From: Rhizoclosmatium globosum
Taxonomy: Eukaryota > Chytridiomycota > Chytridiomycetes > Chytridiales > Chytriomycetaceae
Length of the DNA: 64,000 nucleotides
Assembly (NCBI GenBank): GCA_002104985.1
Contig: MCGO01000029.1
Coordinates: 186,001 to 250,000 of the forward strand
Direction: 5' to 3'
Shown: positions 22,436-32,708 of the stretch, piece by piece
Layout: each line of letters opens with the position of its first letter
Position numbering within the stretch: the stretch's first letter is position 1
Made by a program: the position numbers and the translations under genes
Notes under the pieces: model-generated
Database searches by the model: none
What the model was told of the DNA's origin: nothing
The model's input: the letters and a program-made list of their open reading frames with translations, nothing else

Positions 22436-22840
22436 ATGGTCTCCAAAACACATGAGCAGCCTATCATTGACGCTTCCGAGCTAACCAGCAACCCACTTTC
22501 GCAAGCGTTGGGTGCCAAATCAAGTTGGTATGCACCAGCACCTTATCGTGGAACATTCAAGAACGCAGACTACGGAACAATTACAATAACCGAACGAGAA
22601 GGCAAGCTATGGTTTAACCTCCAATCAAGCGAAGTCGACCCTGATCTGACAGGTCTCTTACTTCCTTGGAGTCGAAACGTGATGGCAGTGTGTGAGATAC
22701 CGGCTTTGGGATACCGGGAATACGAAGAACCTGTCATGAAATTCCGGTTTGTTCCTGATGACGAGGCAGAGAAAGTGACTGGCTTCTGGGTGAATTTGGA
22801 TGAGGAGAGTGAGCCAGTACTGTTTGAAAAGTTGGAGTAA
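22436..22840 (+). CDS. Isolated DUF3471/lipocalin-like domain protein
   Basis: 134 residues, single exon. From residue 33, WYAPAPYRGTFKNADYGTI and LWFNLQSSEVDPDLTGLLLPW, followed by VMKFRFVPDDEAEKVTGFWVNL, resemble the small beta-barrel (DUF3471 type) found at the C-terminus of serine beta-lactamase-like hydrolases. Here it stands alone: no catalytic domain with an S-x-x-K motif is visible upstream within 470 bases. It could be a detached regulatory domain, the last exon of a broken gene, or a small binding protein. The match is by pattern memory and moderate. Confidence 0.6.
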   Translation: MVSKTHEQPIIDASELTSNPLSQALGAKSSWYAPAPYRGTFKNADYGTITITEREGKLWFNLQSSEVDPDLTGLLLPWSRNVMAVCEIPALGYREYEEPVMKFRFVPDDEAEKVTGFWVNLDEESEPVLFEKLE

Positions 22841-23052
22841 ACGATCAGGAATCCTGGCTTATTGATTTATTTTTTTAGATTGTTCATGTGTAATAAATTG
22901 CTGTATAATGTCATTGTGAGTGGACTTGTCTTGATTAAGCCAAGGGAATGAAATGAAGGTGGATTCCAATTTCAAAGGCGTAGTCAATGCAGTGCACCTT
23001 CCAGGGATAAGAAAAAGAATCCCTCAAACACTGCAACTACAACAGATTTCAG

Positions 23053-23911
23053 ATGTCAACAAGTCGGTGTGGAACATCCTGGACCAATGCCAATTCCAAC
23101 TGCGGACCCACGTGCGTTCTCTGGAGCGACTGTACCGCCAACACGACGTGTTTCACCGGTCTTGACAGCGGCGCGTGTTCGAGTTTGGCTGCTTCGGTGG
23201 TTGCCGTGACTACATCGACCGCCACCGCCACGGCCAAGGCAACACCAAACGCGTGGTGGCCCAAGGACGTTGCGTTTCCGCCGCCGGGCTTTCCAAATGG
23301 ATTCAATTATCCGCCGGGATTTGCGCCTGGTTCGCCTGCGCCTCAGGGCTGTGAGTGTGTTTGGTTGCTTTGTTGGTTGACTGGATTCTGACTCGCACTC
23401 GCACGCTTACTAAACAGGGGCGCCGGGATACCCGTGGCCACCGCCTCCGCCAAACTATCCTTGGAACGACGTGGCTGGAAAGAACGCGACGACTGCTTCG
23501 GCGTCCGGAACTCAGGCGGTGAAGGCGTGGAACGGCTGGAACGGCCAGGAGAATCACAACTTTCAGAATTCTGACTCCGGAACCACCACTGCTCTTGCCA
23601 TCGCTATTGGAATCTCGTGTCTCGCTCTCTTTGTTGTTGCGACAATCATTTGGATTCGCCGCAAGAACCAGTTGACTCAGGAATCGAAATTGAACTTGGA
23701 ACGAGGAATCATAGAGGCTGCGTATCCATCCATCATGACAAGGGATGCTTATGAAGAGAGAACAGGAGGTGGTGCAAGTGGATCTGCAAAGGTGGGAGAG
23801 TTGCCGACGTCAGAATTCATCATTGCTGCTTTGTTGGCTGCCAAGCATGGAAATTCTCCGACCATTGAAAGCAACGGAGTGACAACTCGAACAACAACTG
23901 GGTCGGAGTAA
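23053..23911 (+). CDS. Cys-rich wall-type single-pass membrane protein
   Basis: Exons 23053..23350 and 23418..23911 give 263 residues. Residues 5-40 carry CGTSWTNANSNC, GPTC, SDC and TTCF, a six-cysteine pattern (CG-x-SW-x2-A-x3-C-x3-C) common in carbohydrate-active proteins of chytrids, oomycetes and diatoms. A Pro/Trp/Gly-rich stretch follows (PPGFPNGFNYPPGF, WPPPPPNYPW). Then comes one membrane helix (TTTALAIAIGISCLALFVVATIIW) and a cytoplasmic tail starting IRRKNQ. A wall-binding anchor or sensor is inferred. As in the receptor array, no signal peptide precedes the first domain; a TTTCAG acceptor sits immediately before this ATG, so an upstream signal exon is possible. Confidence 0.65.
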
Positions 23912-24099
23912 AGTATTTATGAGTATGTTATTAGTTGGACGAGGATAGTTGGACGAGGTTATGTTTTAGTACTTGCATTTGCTTTCAGTATCATTTCTTA
24001 GTTGTTATTCTACATCTATATCACTTCCAGTTTCATATTTTTGAGTTGAGATGTGTCTGTGCTTGACTTTGGCGAAACCCTTTTTTGAAATCAGGCAGA

Positions 24100-25356
24100 A
24101 TGACAACCGCCATCCGCAACCGCCGCCATCCGCAACCGCCGCCACAGCAGCAACAACAAGCCGAAGCAAAGGCGTCTGTGCAACCTCGGCCGCGGGCTGC
24201 GACGCAAGGTTTTCCGTCGTTTAAGGTGGCTCGAGTTGCTCCCCATCCCGTTCCTGCGCCGCCACTTCCTGCGACTCTGTGGAAGGTTTTGAGCGACGGA
24301 CTTGTGTCGTTGTCACTGTCGGTGCTGGCAGAGGCTGACGATGACGCGCCAGACTTTGTCTTTGAAACTTCGGATGCTGGTGACGAATTCCGGTGTCCAA
24401 ACTCAAAGAAAGAACTGGCTTACCTAAGACTGAGGTTGGGTATTATCTCTCTGTTCCGGTGCTGGGAGTATTTGGTGTCCCTGGCTGAATCAACAGTGTA
24501 CGCCACCCTGCTTCTTGCCGCCTTAGTCAACACTGCAGTCCTAGTCGTTACTGTCCTGAGAGACCGCTTCATACGACTATTCCAGTCGGCACAATCCGTC
24601 TTGATCCACAACCAGCTGAAACCTAGGGCAGACTCAGCAATCTCTCTCTCCCCTCTCCCGCAAGCCCCAACACCTTCTGTATCAACTCCAACACACTCGT
24701 TACCCAATCCAACGCTATCGATCCTTCTTCTTTCATCCAATAACGCAGACACAATCTCTCAACTATGCTCCCGCCTTATCTCAACCTGCAAAGCACTCTC
24801 CCTCACCAGCCGAATAGACTACGTCCTCGTAGACGCTGCATCTCTAGACGACACAGTCATCATCGCTCAAAGAGTATTTGAATCCAACAAGCAAACACTG
24901 ACAGTCTTCCGTGACTCACGAGGAACGAAATGGGAATCAAAACTGATGCAAGGAATTCGAAATTCTTCTTCCGACTTTGCACTCGTCATCAACGCAGATA
25001 TTGGGAGATACGATGAAGACGTGCTTGGAAAAGTTGCGAAGTGGGTTTCTCAGTCTTTGATTGTCGCGTCTGGGAAAAACTCTTGCTCGAACCACGTTTC
25101 GTTCTTCCCGTCGCTTGGATCTGAAGATTCGTTGAGTTTTGTGAATAAGGCGGCGAAAGCTGTAAAGTTCCCGTTGCAGCCTGATCACCTCAACATATTG
25201 TTTGGTCGAACATTGGATTTCATCAAGATTGCGCAGGTGACGGATTTGAATCGACAAGATATTAAGCAGACGGATAAGTCGAGTGTGAAGGATGGTTGGT
25301 GGACTGTTGCCAGGAGTGTTGAGGATGCCGGGTGTTGCTGGGTTCCATACACATGA
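24100..25356 (+). CDS. Membrane-anchored GT2-like protein
   Basis: Single exon, 418 residues from ATG 24100. The N-terminus is Pro/Gln-rich. A hydrophobic segment (YATLLLAALVNTAVLVVTVL) lies near residues 135-155, followed by RDRF. From about residue 205, LSILLLSSNNADTISQLC, DYVLVDAASLDDTVIIAQRVF and FALVINADIGRYDEDVL have the strand order of a family 2 glycosyltransferase (nucleotide-binding strands, then an acidic site), but the usual D-x-D is replaced by NADIGRYDED and no acceptor-site motif is clear. It may be a divergent or inactive glycosyltransferase. The neighbouring wall genes fit a surface role. Confidence 0.55.
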   Translation: MTTAIRNRRHPQPPPQQQQQAEAKASVQPRPRAATQGFPSFKVARVAPHPVPAPPLPATLWKVLSDGLVSLSLSVLAEADDDAPDFVFETSDAGDEFRCPNSKKELAYLRLRLGIISLFRCWEYLVSLAESTVYATLLLAALVNTAVLVVTVLRDRFIRLFQSAQSVLIHNQLKPRADSAISLSPLPQAPTPSVSTPTHSLPNPTLSILLLSSNNADTISQLCSRLISTCKALSLTSRIDYVLVDAASLDDTVIIAQRVFESNKQTLTVFRDSRGTKWESKLMQGIRNSSSDFALVINADIGRYDEDVLGKVAKWVSQSLIVASGKNSCSNHVSFFPSLGSEDSLSFVNKAAKAVKFPLQPDHLNILFGRTLDFIKIAQVTDLNRQDIKQTDKSSVKDGWWTVARSVEDAGCCWVPYT

Positions 25357-25739
25357 CTTTTTCTATTTCTCATGCAGTTCTCTTCTTATTTCTTTTTATC
25401 GTTTGTTATGCATACCCTGAATACATTGAGTTTTAGCATCCAGTCCTTGGTTCTGCTTTGTTAGAGTTCAGTTTTTTAAGTGCTGCCCAAGAACAACGGT
25501 CGCTGTACTCTCGAACATAATGAACGCCTTCGTCGTACTCAATGGGGGAACAGCTGTTTGAAACTCGCCACATTTATAAGCCTTATCCATCACAAGGTAC
25601 AACACCTCAAATTAAAAACCCAGGACCACTTTCCGTCTTACATAACAATCAAATCTTCAAGTTCGACGAAATAGAAAACTTAAGAGCAGTGGGAGACAGT
25701 TCGGAACAAATTGAAACAAACCTTCATCCAAAAAAACAA
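25357..25739. other. Intergenic region before chitin deacetylase 1
   Basis: About 380 bases, AT-rich. It may contain the promoter of the deacetylase gene or an unseen upstream exon carrying a signal peptide; I could not define one. No RNA gene or repeat is visible. Confidence 0.45.
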
Positions 25740-26907
25740 ATGTCGAAGTAAGCCCACCCCCTTTCCACTCTTACCACACTAGACCCTCACATAACCTCCA
25801 TCCAGCAACTTTGATTGGGCCCCCAAACCATGGACCAAAGCTCCTGCAACACCTGTATGGACTCAGTATTTCAAACAAGCAAATCCGACTCCAGTGTTTC
25901 AGAAGGACGACCTGCGTGCATGCACTGCACCAGGTAAGATATGGGGAGCTACCTTTGACGACGGACCTTCTCCAGCTACACACGGACTCTTGGATTGTGA
26001 GTGCTCGTTTCCTTTCTTTTGTGTGATGGATACATTGGGTCGAACTTTGGTGTGCTGATGGATTTCCGACAACCCCTAAGACTTCCGAACCATCAATATG
26101 CACACAACGTTCTATACAGTCGGGTCTGTTGCTATCAAATACCCTGAAGTTTTATTGCAGACATATCAAGCCGGTCATGAGATTGGGTGAGTTGGTCCAT
26201 TTGGCTTGCTCCCGTTTCTAATCAATGTCGGCTCTCAGTGTCCACACTTGGTCTCACCCGCTCTTGACAAAACTATCTGACGACGAAATTGTGGCGGAGC
26301 TCATCTACTCTGCAAAAACAATCTACCAGTTAACAGGCCAAGCCCCCAAATACATCCGCCCGCCTTTCGGAGGAAGTGACGACCGCGTACGACGAATTGC
26401 GAATTCTATGGGCTTGACAGTCGTTGGGTTCGTCGACACCGAAGATTGGAAACATTGGGACTCAAAAGCGAAGATGCAGCCTGTCGTAACAGGACATTTC
26501 AAAGAGTGGATCAAGAACGGAGTTACAGGGTTAATCACGCTTCAACATGATGTATGGGCTGCGGAAGTCGAAGTCGGAAAGGAGGCGATGGATTTGTTGG
26601 TGAAGGCTGGGTACACTGTGAAGCCTGTCTATGAGTGTTTGGGGGCAGTTCGTGGTATGGAAATAAGGTGCTTGAAGGATTTTTCAAGTCCGGGCAGTTT
26701 GAAGAGAAGTGGAATGTTGTCGCGCCGTATGTTGAGAAGGTTGTGACTGTGACGCCGAATAATGGGACAAGTGGTAACTTGAACATGAAGCCTGTCCCTG
26801 CCAAGGTTGTTGTCAGTGCCCCAGTGGAAACTACTGTACGTTCAGGTGCTCTATTGATCTCATTACCAAGCTTGTTTGCTGTTGTTGTTGGATATCTCAT
26901 ACTCTAG
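25740..26907 (+). CDS. Polysaccharide (chitin) deacetylase 1, CE4, one frameshift
   Basis: Exons 25740..25747, 25806..25996, 26081..26186 and 26239..26907, about 324 residues after adding one base in the G run near 26644. All five CE4 motifs are visible: TFDDGP, HTWSHP, RPPFGGSDDRVR, DTEDW and LITLQHD, with the His/Asp metal-binding residues. The enzyme removes acetyl groups from chitin to give chitosan in the wall. The C-terminus (SGALLISLPSLFAVVVGYLIL) looks like a GPI-attachment signal. The first exon would be only 8 bases (MSN then NFDWAPKPW), so no signal peptide is encoded in the model, which is odd for a GPI protein. It is closely related to deacetylase 2, with identical intron positions. 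Confidence 0.82.
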
Positions 26908-27110
26908 ACCTGATTCATTGGTCAATTTGCTTTACATCTATAATAAAACGAGAGGAACTTGAACATTGCCATCATATCTCAATCAGGCAGCGCGAAAATG
27001 CGAAGACTACATCAAAAATGTTACGTAATAATGATCTCAAGTTCAACTGTTGGCACGCGTTGGAGATTTGGTGAAGTTGGGAGACACGAATAACAAAACA
27101 AAAAAAAACC

Positions 27111-28237
27111 ATGTCGTGAGTCCACATTCTAGGCTGCCTGACTCCTGTAACTCACCTACGCTAGTCTTGACTGGGCTCCTAAACCATGGGTGAAAGCTCC
27201 TCCAACACCAGTATGGACACAATACTTCAAACAAGCAAACCCAAATGCCACAGTTCAAAGAGACGATCTCAGGGCATGCACTATTGGTGGCAAAATCTGG
27301 GGTGCTACTTTCGATGACGGACCCTCAACGGTTGAGCCTGCCTTGACAGACTGTGGGTTTTGCTTGTTTGCGCATAACAAGGTTGCTGACAAGCTAAACC
27401 AACTAACAGACTTCAGACAAATCAACATGCTTACCACTTTCTATACCATTGGCTCCGTAGTGATACAGTACCCCAACATTACTCTTGATACCTTCAGCAA
27501 AGTACATGAAATTGGGTGCGTGCCCTTCACCATCTCCAAAAATTGCACCACCTCGTTGTTACGTGCTTGTGAAATCTAAATCATTTATTCATCATAGATT
27601 GCACACTTGGAGTCATTCCCTTCTAACCAAGCTGACGGATGACGAGATCGTGGCAGAACTTGTGTATTCTGCAAAAGCTGTATACCAAACCATTGACCAA
27701 GTTCCCAAGTATCTGCGGCCACCATATGGAGGAAGTGATGAACGTGTTCGGCGGCTCGCGAATTCCATGGGCTTGACTGTTGTCGGTTTCGTTGACACTG
27801 AGGATTGGAAGTATTGGAACTCCAAGACACAAATGCAACCCGTTGTGACAGGACATTTTAAAGATTGGATCAAAAACGGAACTGCGGGATTAATCACGCT
27901 TCAACATGATGTATGGCAAAGTGAGGTTGATGTTGGGAAGGATGCCATGGATTTGCTAGTCAAAGCCGGATATTCCATTAAACCTGTCTATGAGTGCCTT
28001 GGAGACACTTCACCGTATGGGAATGAAATCTTGGAAGGGTTTTTCCTGTCTGGTCAGTTTGAGAACAAGAATGCTGTCGTACCTCCGTTGGCGGGGAACT
28101 TTGTTTCAAGCAACTTCACTGGGAGAATTGGACCTGTCAAGCAATTTGTTTCCGTTGTGCCAGTGACGACTACGAGCAGTGTAGAACCATGTGGCTTCGG
28201 ATTAGTCTTCTCAATTCTTGCAATGATGCTAGTGTAA
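27111..28237 (+). CDS. Polysaccharide (chitin) deacetylase 2, CE4
   Basis: Exons 27111..27115, 27165..27352, 27410..27515 and 27598..28237 give 312 residues, intact. CE4 motifs TFDDGP, HTWSHS, RPPYGGSDERVR, DTEDW and LITLQHD are present. Most of the catalytic part matches deacetylase 1 closely (tandem duplicates). The C-terminal hydrophobic end (CGFGLVFSILAMMLV) fits a GPI signal. The model starts from a 5-base coding exon (ATGTC) joined to TCTTGACTGGGC (MSLDWAPKPW) and thus lacks a signal peptide, as in copy 1; an upstream exon may have been missed. Confidence 0.84.
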
Positions 28238-28305
28238 ATAACGATACGGCATAATACAAATGTTTATTAGAAGCAATTGGAAAATATAGAAGATTTTGTG
28301 TATGG

Positions 28306-29715
28306 CTACGCGTTTTGTTGATACGCAGATGCTGGAGAGTCTCCTGACCAAACAGAATAAGGAAGGGGAACTTTTCCGATCGATCCACCTGAATCAGTTC
28401 GTACTGGACTTGGTAACGCTCTAGTTTCTCGACGGTCCAAACCCCGTTGTTCCCTTTCCTTTGCCCTAGCCAGTTTCCACTGAGAATATTGGGCTAACGC
28501 ATCATTTACGGACACGTTTACTTCCATCAAAGTATTTAACTGATCTTCGTCTTCAATTGTATCAATCAATTTCACAATATCCTGCTGCGATACAAGGCAT
28601 TGCTGGTAGCATTCCTGAAGTAGCGTCAGAATCTAAAATTAAATAACATCGAAACAATACCTCCATAAGATCTTTTTCGGGTTTCGCGACCGAGAGAAGT
28701 TCTGCCAATAAGGATGTGCAGTTGAGGGTTGATGCAATTAATCCATCCATTTTTTGCTGATGCGCTGGAGCTTCGTTCACCGCGACTGCTGAATTCGCAG
28801 CCGATCCAGCAACGATAGGAGTATGGCCTACGGGCGTACTGCGATCAATGTCCAAGAATGTTTGGGATGTTTGCTTGGATGAGTCTGCCGATAATGCCCC
28901 CGACGCTGACTTGCCCAAGTGATACGCCATTGAGTTCAAAAACTGATCTTTTCTGAGCTTAAGTCCCCTGAATGGTCCGGTTGTATTGATCTTTTCGTAC
29001 GTTCCAGGTTCGAGCTGATTGGAAAACATCAGTTTTCTGCAACAAATTCCACTAGTACTTTTACCTGATTCCAAATCTCTTGAGGGAATTTATGTCCCTG
29101 TCGAACGAGAGTTTCAAATAGCTCTTGTAAAGCCTTGGCTAATTTGAAAAGTAAGGAACTCAAGCAATTTAAACGAAGCTTACGCTCTTCCACTTGGATT
29201 GCCCACTTCCCAATCAAGTTGATGCATATTTGTTTGTTTTCCTTCTGTTTGAGTGTACCGTTCATGTTGGCATCGATGAAGTGCAGCAGTGCACCAATAT
29301 TCTGAGCTTGCGAGAGAGTATTGATGAAGGGCTGCCCGCACTGGCCAAAGAGAAAGTCCGTGAGCTCCAAGGTACATCGATTGACCACTAAATCGTGGGC
29401 GATCAGCGAGCGACGGGTAGAGTCATATGCTTACGATAATTGCCAAAGTCAAGCTGCTGTCGAATCGCATCCAATGCTTCAATGCACCTATATTGTGACA
29501 ACTAGTCTAAGGAGCATGTTTTGGATGGTTGTTTACTGGCTCACCCAGCCTGCGGATTGGCTGTCGCATAGTGCGACGTTACGGCATCTGCAATCTCCAC
29601 ATACACAGAGTCTGACGACTCGATGCCATTCGTGGCTCGATCTTTGTAAGCCTTGCGGTCAGTTCAACGATGGCTGGGAAGTGGACTTACCAATGAGAAG
29701 ACCAATCCGACTCAT
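28306..29715 (-). CDS. VHS-GAT domain protein (LSB5/TOM1-like)
   Basis: Seven exons: 29715..29691, 29641..29545, 29487..29435, 29387..29184, 29138..29065, 29014..28661 and 28632..28306, 377 residues, all phases consistent. Residues 10-140 form a VHS-like helical superhelix (DRATNGIESSDSVYVEIADAV, ECIEALDAIRQQL-type helix, GALLHFIDANMNG, ICINLIGKWA). Residues about 245-320 look like a GAT three-helix bundle (LLAELLSVAKPEKDLMEILT, LLQECYQQCLVSQQDIVKLI, EDEDQLNTLMEVNVSVNDAL). VHS-GAT proteins bind ubiquitin and Arf and sort cargo at endosomes. The acidic C-terminus ends SVWSGDSPASAYQQNA. Sits between deacetylases 2 and 3; 28237 to 28306 is the convergent gap. Confidence 0.75.
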
Positions 29716-29813
29716 TTTGAAAGCAGAACTTCAAAGTGGAATTAAGCAGGATGTGAGAAAAGCATTTATAATCGATAATACTGAATAAGGAATCAAAATG
29801 GCACTGTATTGAA

Positions 29814-31048
29814 ATGCTTCTGGAATTGCAACTTTTTCTCATCGCTTCTATTGGGATCGTGTATTCATCCAACGTTGATTTCTCATGGGCTCCATCCTCG
29901 TCGAATATCGTGTCAGTACCGAAATGGACTGCTTATTTCAAAGCATTGCCGAATATTTCTGTTTCTGATTCCGACGACATCAAATCTTGTACCAACAAGA
30001 CAAAAACTGGTTGGGCTGCAACTTTTGACGATGGCCCCTCCAATTTTACAAACATCGTTTTAGATTGTGAGTGCGATGAGTCCGGGTTCACTGGTGTGCT
30101 AATTATTGATGAGAGATTTGAAGTCAAAGAGAATGAAGGCCACCTTTTGGGTGATGGGTTCTCGTATCATGGAATATCCTGAAGTTCTTCTTGATGCATA
30201 TCAAGCAGGCCATGAGATTGGGTTTGTGTGGGTGTAATTCAAGGTGTGGCATTTAATTCTATTGAAGGATCCACACGTTCACCCATCCCCATTTGCCCTC
30301 CCTTAATGACGATCAGATTATAGCAGAATTAATTCTGACTGCAAGAGCTATTTATGAAGTGATTGGAGAGTATCCTCGATTCTTCCGGCCTCCATGTAAG
30401 TCTTCACCCTTCCAAGAATACAACCTAATACATTGTTTAAGTCGGGGATATTGATGACCGTGTTCGCAATCTTGCGAAGTCAATGGGCTTGACAGCGGTT
30501 TTGTGGGATGCAGACTCGCAAGACTGGGACAACGTTAATAATACCACAATGTCAAAAATCCCTGGTATATTTAAAGCATGGATGGAAAAGGGAATGAACT
30601 ACTCGATTTCCTTGGAACACGATTATTGGCAGTAAGCTTGATGAAATTGAGTGCTGTCATTCACAATCTTTGTAGAGACACTGCATCTATCGCGGTTGAT
30701 TGTATGAACATTCTGATAGATTCTGGAATGATTATCATACCTCTGTCAGAATGTATAGGTGTATCATCCGTCTATAACAACAACATTCTACAAACCTTCT
30801 TTGAATCTGAAATATTTACTGATAGACCTAAAACTCATCCAAGTACGAGAAACACAGCCTCGTCTCTCGTGTCATCAAGTACAAGTTTTGCAACCAGTAC
30901 TACGAGCAATCCAACAACGACAGCTTCTGTCAACGTACAAGCACCTCAACTCAAGTCCTCAAGTGTTTTATCTCAGGCTTCTGTGATTGGAGTTTTAATT
31001 GCCACCATGTTTTTTCTGTTTGTATTTCCGATGAACACCATACTTTGA
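29814..31048 (+). CDS. Polysaccharide (chitin) deacetylase 3, CE4, divergent
   Basis: Exons 29814..30066, 30116..30221, 30268..30395, 30442..30631 and 30676..31048, 349 residues, intact. It begins with a real signal peptide (MLLELQLFLIASIGIVYSS), unlike copies 1 and 2. Motifs: TFDDGP, HTFTHP, RPPFGDIDDRVR, a DADSQDW segment and SLEHD. The metal-binding Asp/His/His set is kept. A Ser/Thr-rich stalk precedes a GPI-like end (SVIGVLIATMFFLFVFPM). Divergence from copies 1 and 2 is large, and two extra introns split the catalytic part. Probably a secreted, anchored chitin deacetylase with somewhat different substrate preference (inference). Confidence 0.8.
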
Positions 31049-31087
31049 CGATTCACGCAGCCTTCCAGATTTATTTAATGATTGGAG

Positions 31088-31402
31088 TTAATTGTTATTG
31101 ATTACCGTTGACATCATAAAATTAATGCCCAATTGTGAAAATAGTGAAGGAGTTAACGAATATTGAAAAGGGCAAAACGAGCATTCACAATCGTTGCAAT
31201 ATAGCTGAATAACCCATGTATGCTTGATGGTAGACCCTGCACTTGAAGAGCAATTAACACATATCATTTGATTTGGCGAGTCAATCCAGTCCGCAATCAT
31301 CCAAATAATTTCAGTTGGAATCCAAACTTTCATTAAAGAATGTCGTAGAATTAATTGCAAAATCTGCTGGACTGTCGTGGTGACATAAAAATGTCGTGTC
31401 AT
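31088..31402 (-). CDS. Small Cys-rich protein with F-box-like helix, uncertain
   Basis: An open frame of 104 residues from ATG 31402; the same frame is open to 31585. It contains KVWIPTEIIWMIADWID, reminiscent of the first helices of an F-box, followed by ICVNC and YCNDCECSFC, cysteine pairs that could bind zinc. It lies convergent to deacetylase 3 and divergent from the microprotein gene. There is no family match that I can name, so this may be a chance frame. Confidence 0.35.
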   Translation of the reverse strand: MTRHFYVTTTVQQILQLILRHSLMKVWIPTEIIWMIADWIDSPNQMICVNCSSSAGSTIKHTWVIQLYCNDCECSFCPFQYSLTPSLFSQLGINFMMSTVINNN

Positions 31403-31599
31403 TTCAGTTTCCTTTGGAGTCGTACATCTGCGGATTGAGAACGGTGGAATCAAAGATTGAATGGTGTGCGTGTTTGTGTAAATATGCTTATAATCGAGGG
31501 TGGGTTTGGTTAGGTCTGGTGATTCTGGCATCGCGTTTCTCAGTGATAACGGTCTCTTTGAGTTTCTTTTGCAAGTTTTTCTCAAATATTCAACGAATC

Positions 31600-31750
31600 A
31601 TGTTTCCGTCTCAAGTTCATGTCCATTCACCAGCTGCTAATCAGAAGCCACAGTCAACGAATAGGGGAAGCCGTAAAGAAGCTGGTGAGTTGGTGCAGGA
31701 GTACAATGTCATCCAGCTTTTCTAACCAATCGACAGATATCGTCCCGTGA
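31600..31750 (+). CDS. Spliced microprotein of 32 residues
   Basis: ATG 31600 opens MFPSQVHVHSPAANQKPQST and continues NRGSRKEA; a perfect donor GTGAGT at 31685, a TCTAACC branch sequence and a CAG acceptor at 31734-31736 join it to ATATCGTCCCGTGA, giving a 32-residue product ending EADIVP. Exons are 31600..31684 and 31737..31750. The intron signals are among the best in the window, which is why I list such a short frame. It is basic and Gln/Ser-rich with no domain I know. It ends 41 bases before the coiled-coil gene, so it could also be the leader (upstream ORF) of that transcript. Confidence 0.4.
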
Positions 31751-31790
31751 GACACTTTGCACCTCGTTGAATCGCTTATCCCACACAATC

Positions 31791-32473
31791 ATGCCTCAAA
31801 ACAGCTCAAGCTTAAACGCTTTCTTTGCCCGCCAAATCGAACAAACGATGAACAACGTGAGCCAAGCACTCGATTCCACCGTCGCAAATCACTCAGAGAA
31901 ACTTAATGAATTCATCCGCATCGACGAACAGGAATTGTATTGGATCTCTTGCCTTCTCTCGCTACGTTAACATCCTTACAACACAGGATTCCAAAGATTC
32001 GCGAGGCAAAGAGACAACGCGACGAAACATTTAACAGTGCTCTCCAAGTCGCGAAAAAGTGCAAGATCCAGCTTTCAAAGCACGAAGTTGGTTGCATTCT
32101 GTTATTTTACACTGCTGATCAGTCTTCCCAGCTGGCCCTTTCTCAGCTTCACAAGACTCTCAACAAAAACACCACTCAGCTTGAGAAATCGCGTTTGCAA
32201 TTACAGCAGGATTTGGAAGATGGCAGTTGAGTCATGGAATGATGTCATGGTAAATCGGACGCTTCTAAACAACAAAACAGGAGCCCAGGCTCAGCAGCAA
32301 CAGCTTCAGCTACTCTCTTCAATGAAGTTGAAGTTCGATCAATTCAACAAGTTTGAGGATGGCTTGAAAGACAAGGTACACATTCAAATCAAATTTGGAT
32401 GACTTCTAATTCGTTTCTTAATCAGGGCGAGTCCAAGAGAGAATTGCAAAGGCTGATGGCATCGTTTCTTTAG
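31791..32473 (+). CDS. Small coiled-coil protein
   Basis: Exons read as 31791..31936 and 31987..32086, then from 32123 with a possible second short intron, and a last exon 32426..32473. The product of roughly 190 residues is helical throughout (QIEQTMNNVSQALDSTVAN, IREAKRQRDETFNSALQVA, LQLLSSMKLKFDQFNKFEDG, ESKRELQRLMASF), with heptad-like spacing. Two proposed introns are only 34-36 bases, shorter than elsewhere; one of them (32194-32227) could instead be a frame error. The composition suggests a complex subunit, perhaps cytoskeletal or kinetochore-like, but I cannot name a family. Confidence 0.5.
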
Positions 32474-32708
32474 CCTCATCGTTTATTAAACTTTCTCCGA
32501 TTGCTATTGCATTGATTATCGATTTATCGCGTAATACGTTCTCATCCAAATAAAAGCATAACTTAGTGATTTATTGATCGAATGATGGCGGGAAGCAACA
32601 AGTATAGTATTAGGTGGGCATTGAGGTAGTTGTTTGTGGGTGAAGGCGAATCCCAAAAATGAAATAAAAGAATAAAATGTAAAAGAAACATGGCCCCAAT
32701 CGGACACC

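Noticed and set aside
25408..25464. Short hydrophobic frame MHTLNTLSFSIQSLVLL as a signal-peptide exon for chitin deacetylase 1
   Set aside because: It ends in a stop with no convincing donor in phase, and lies about 280 bases from the next exon, far longer than local introns.
29321..29788. 155-codon plus-strand frame opposite the VHS-GAT gene
   Set aside because: It crosses several minus-strand exons and introns that together give a complete VHS-GAT protein with correct phases.
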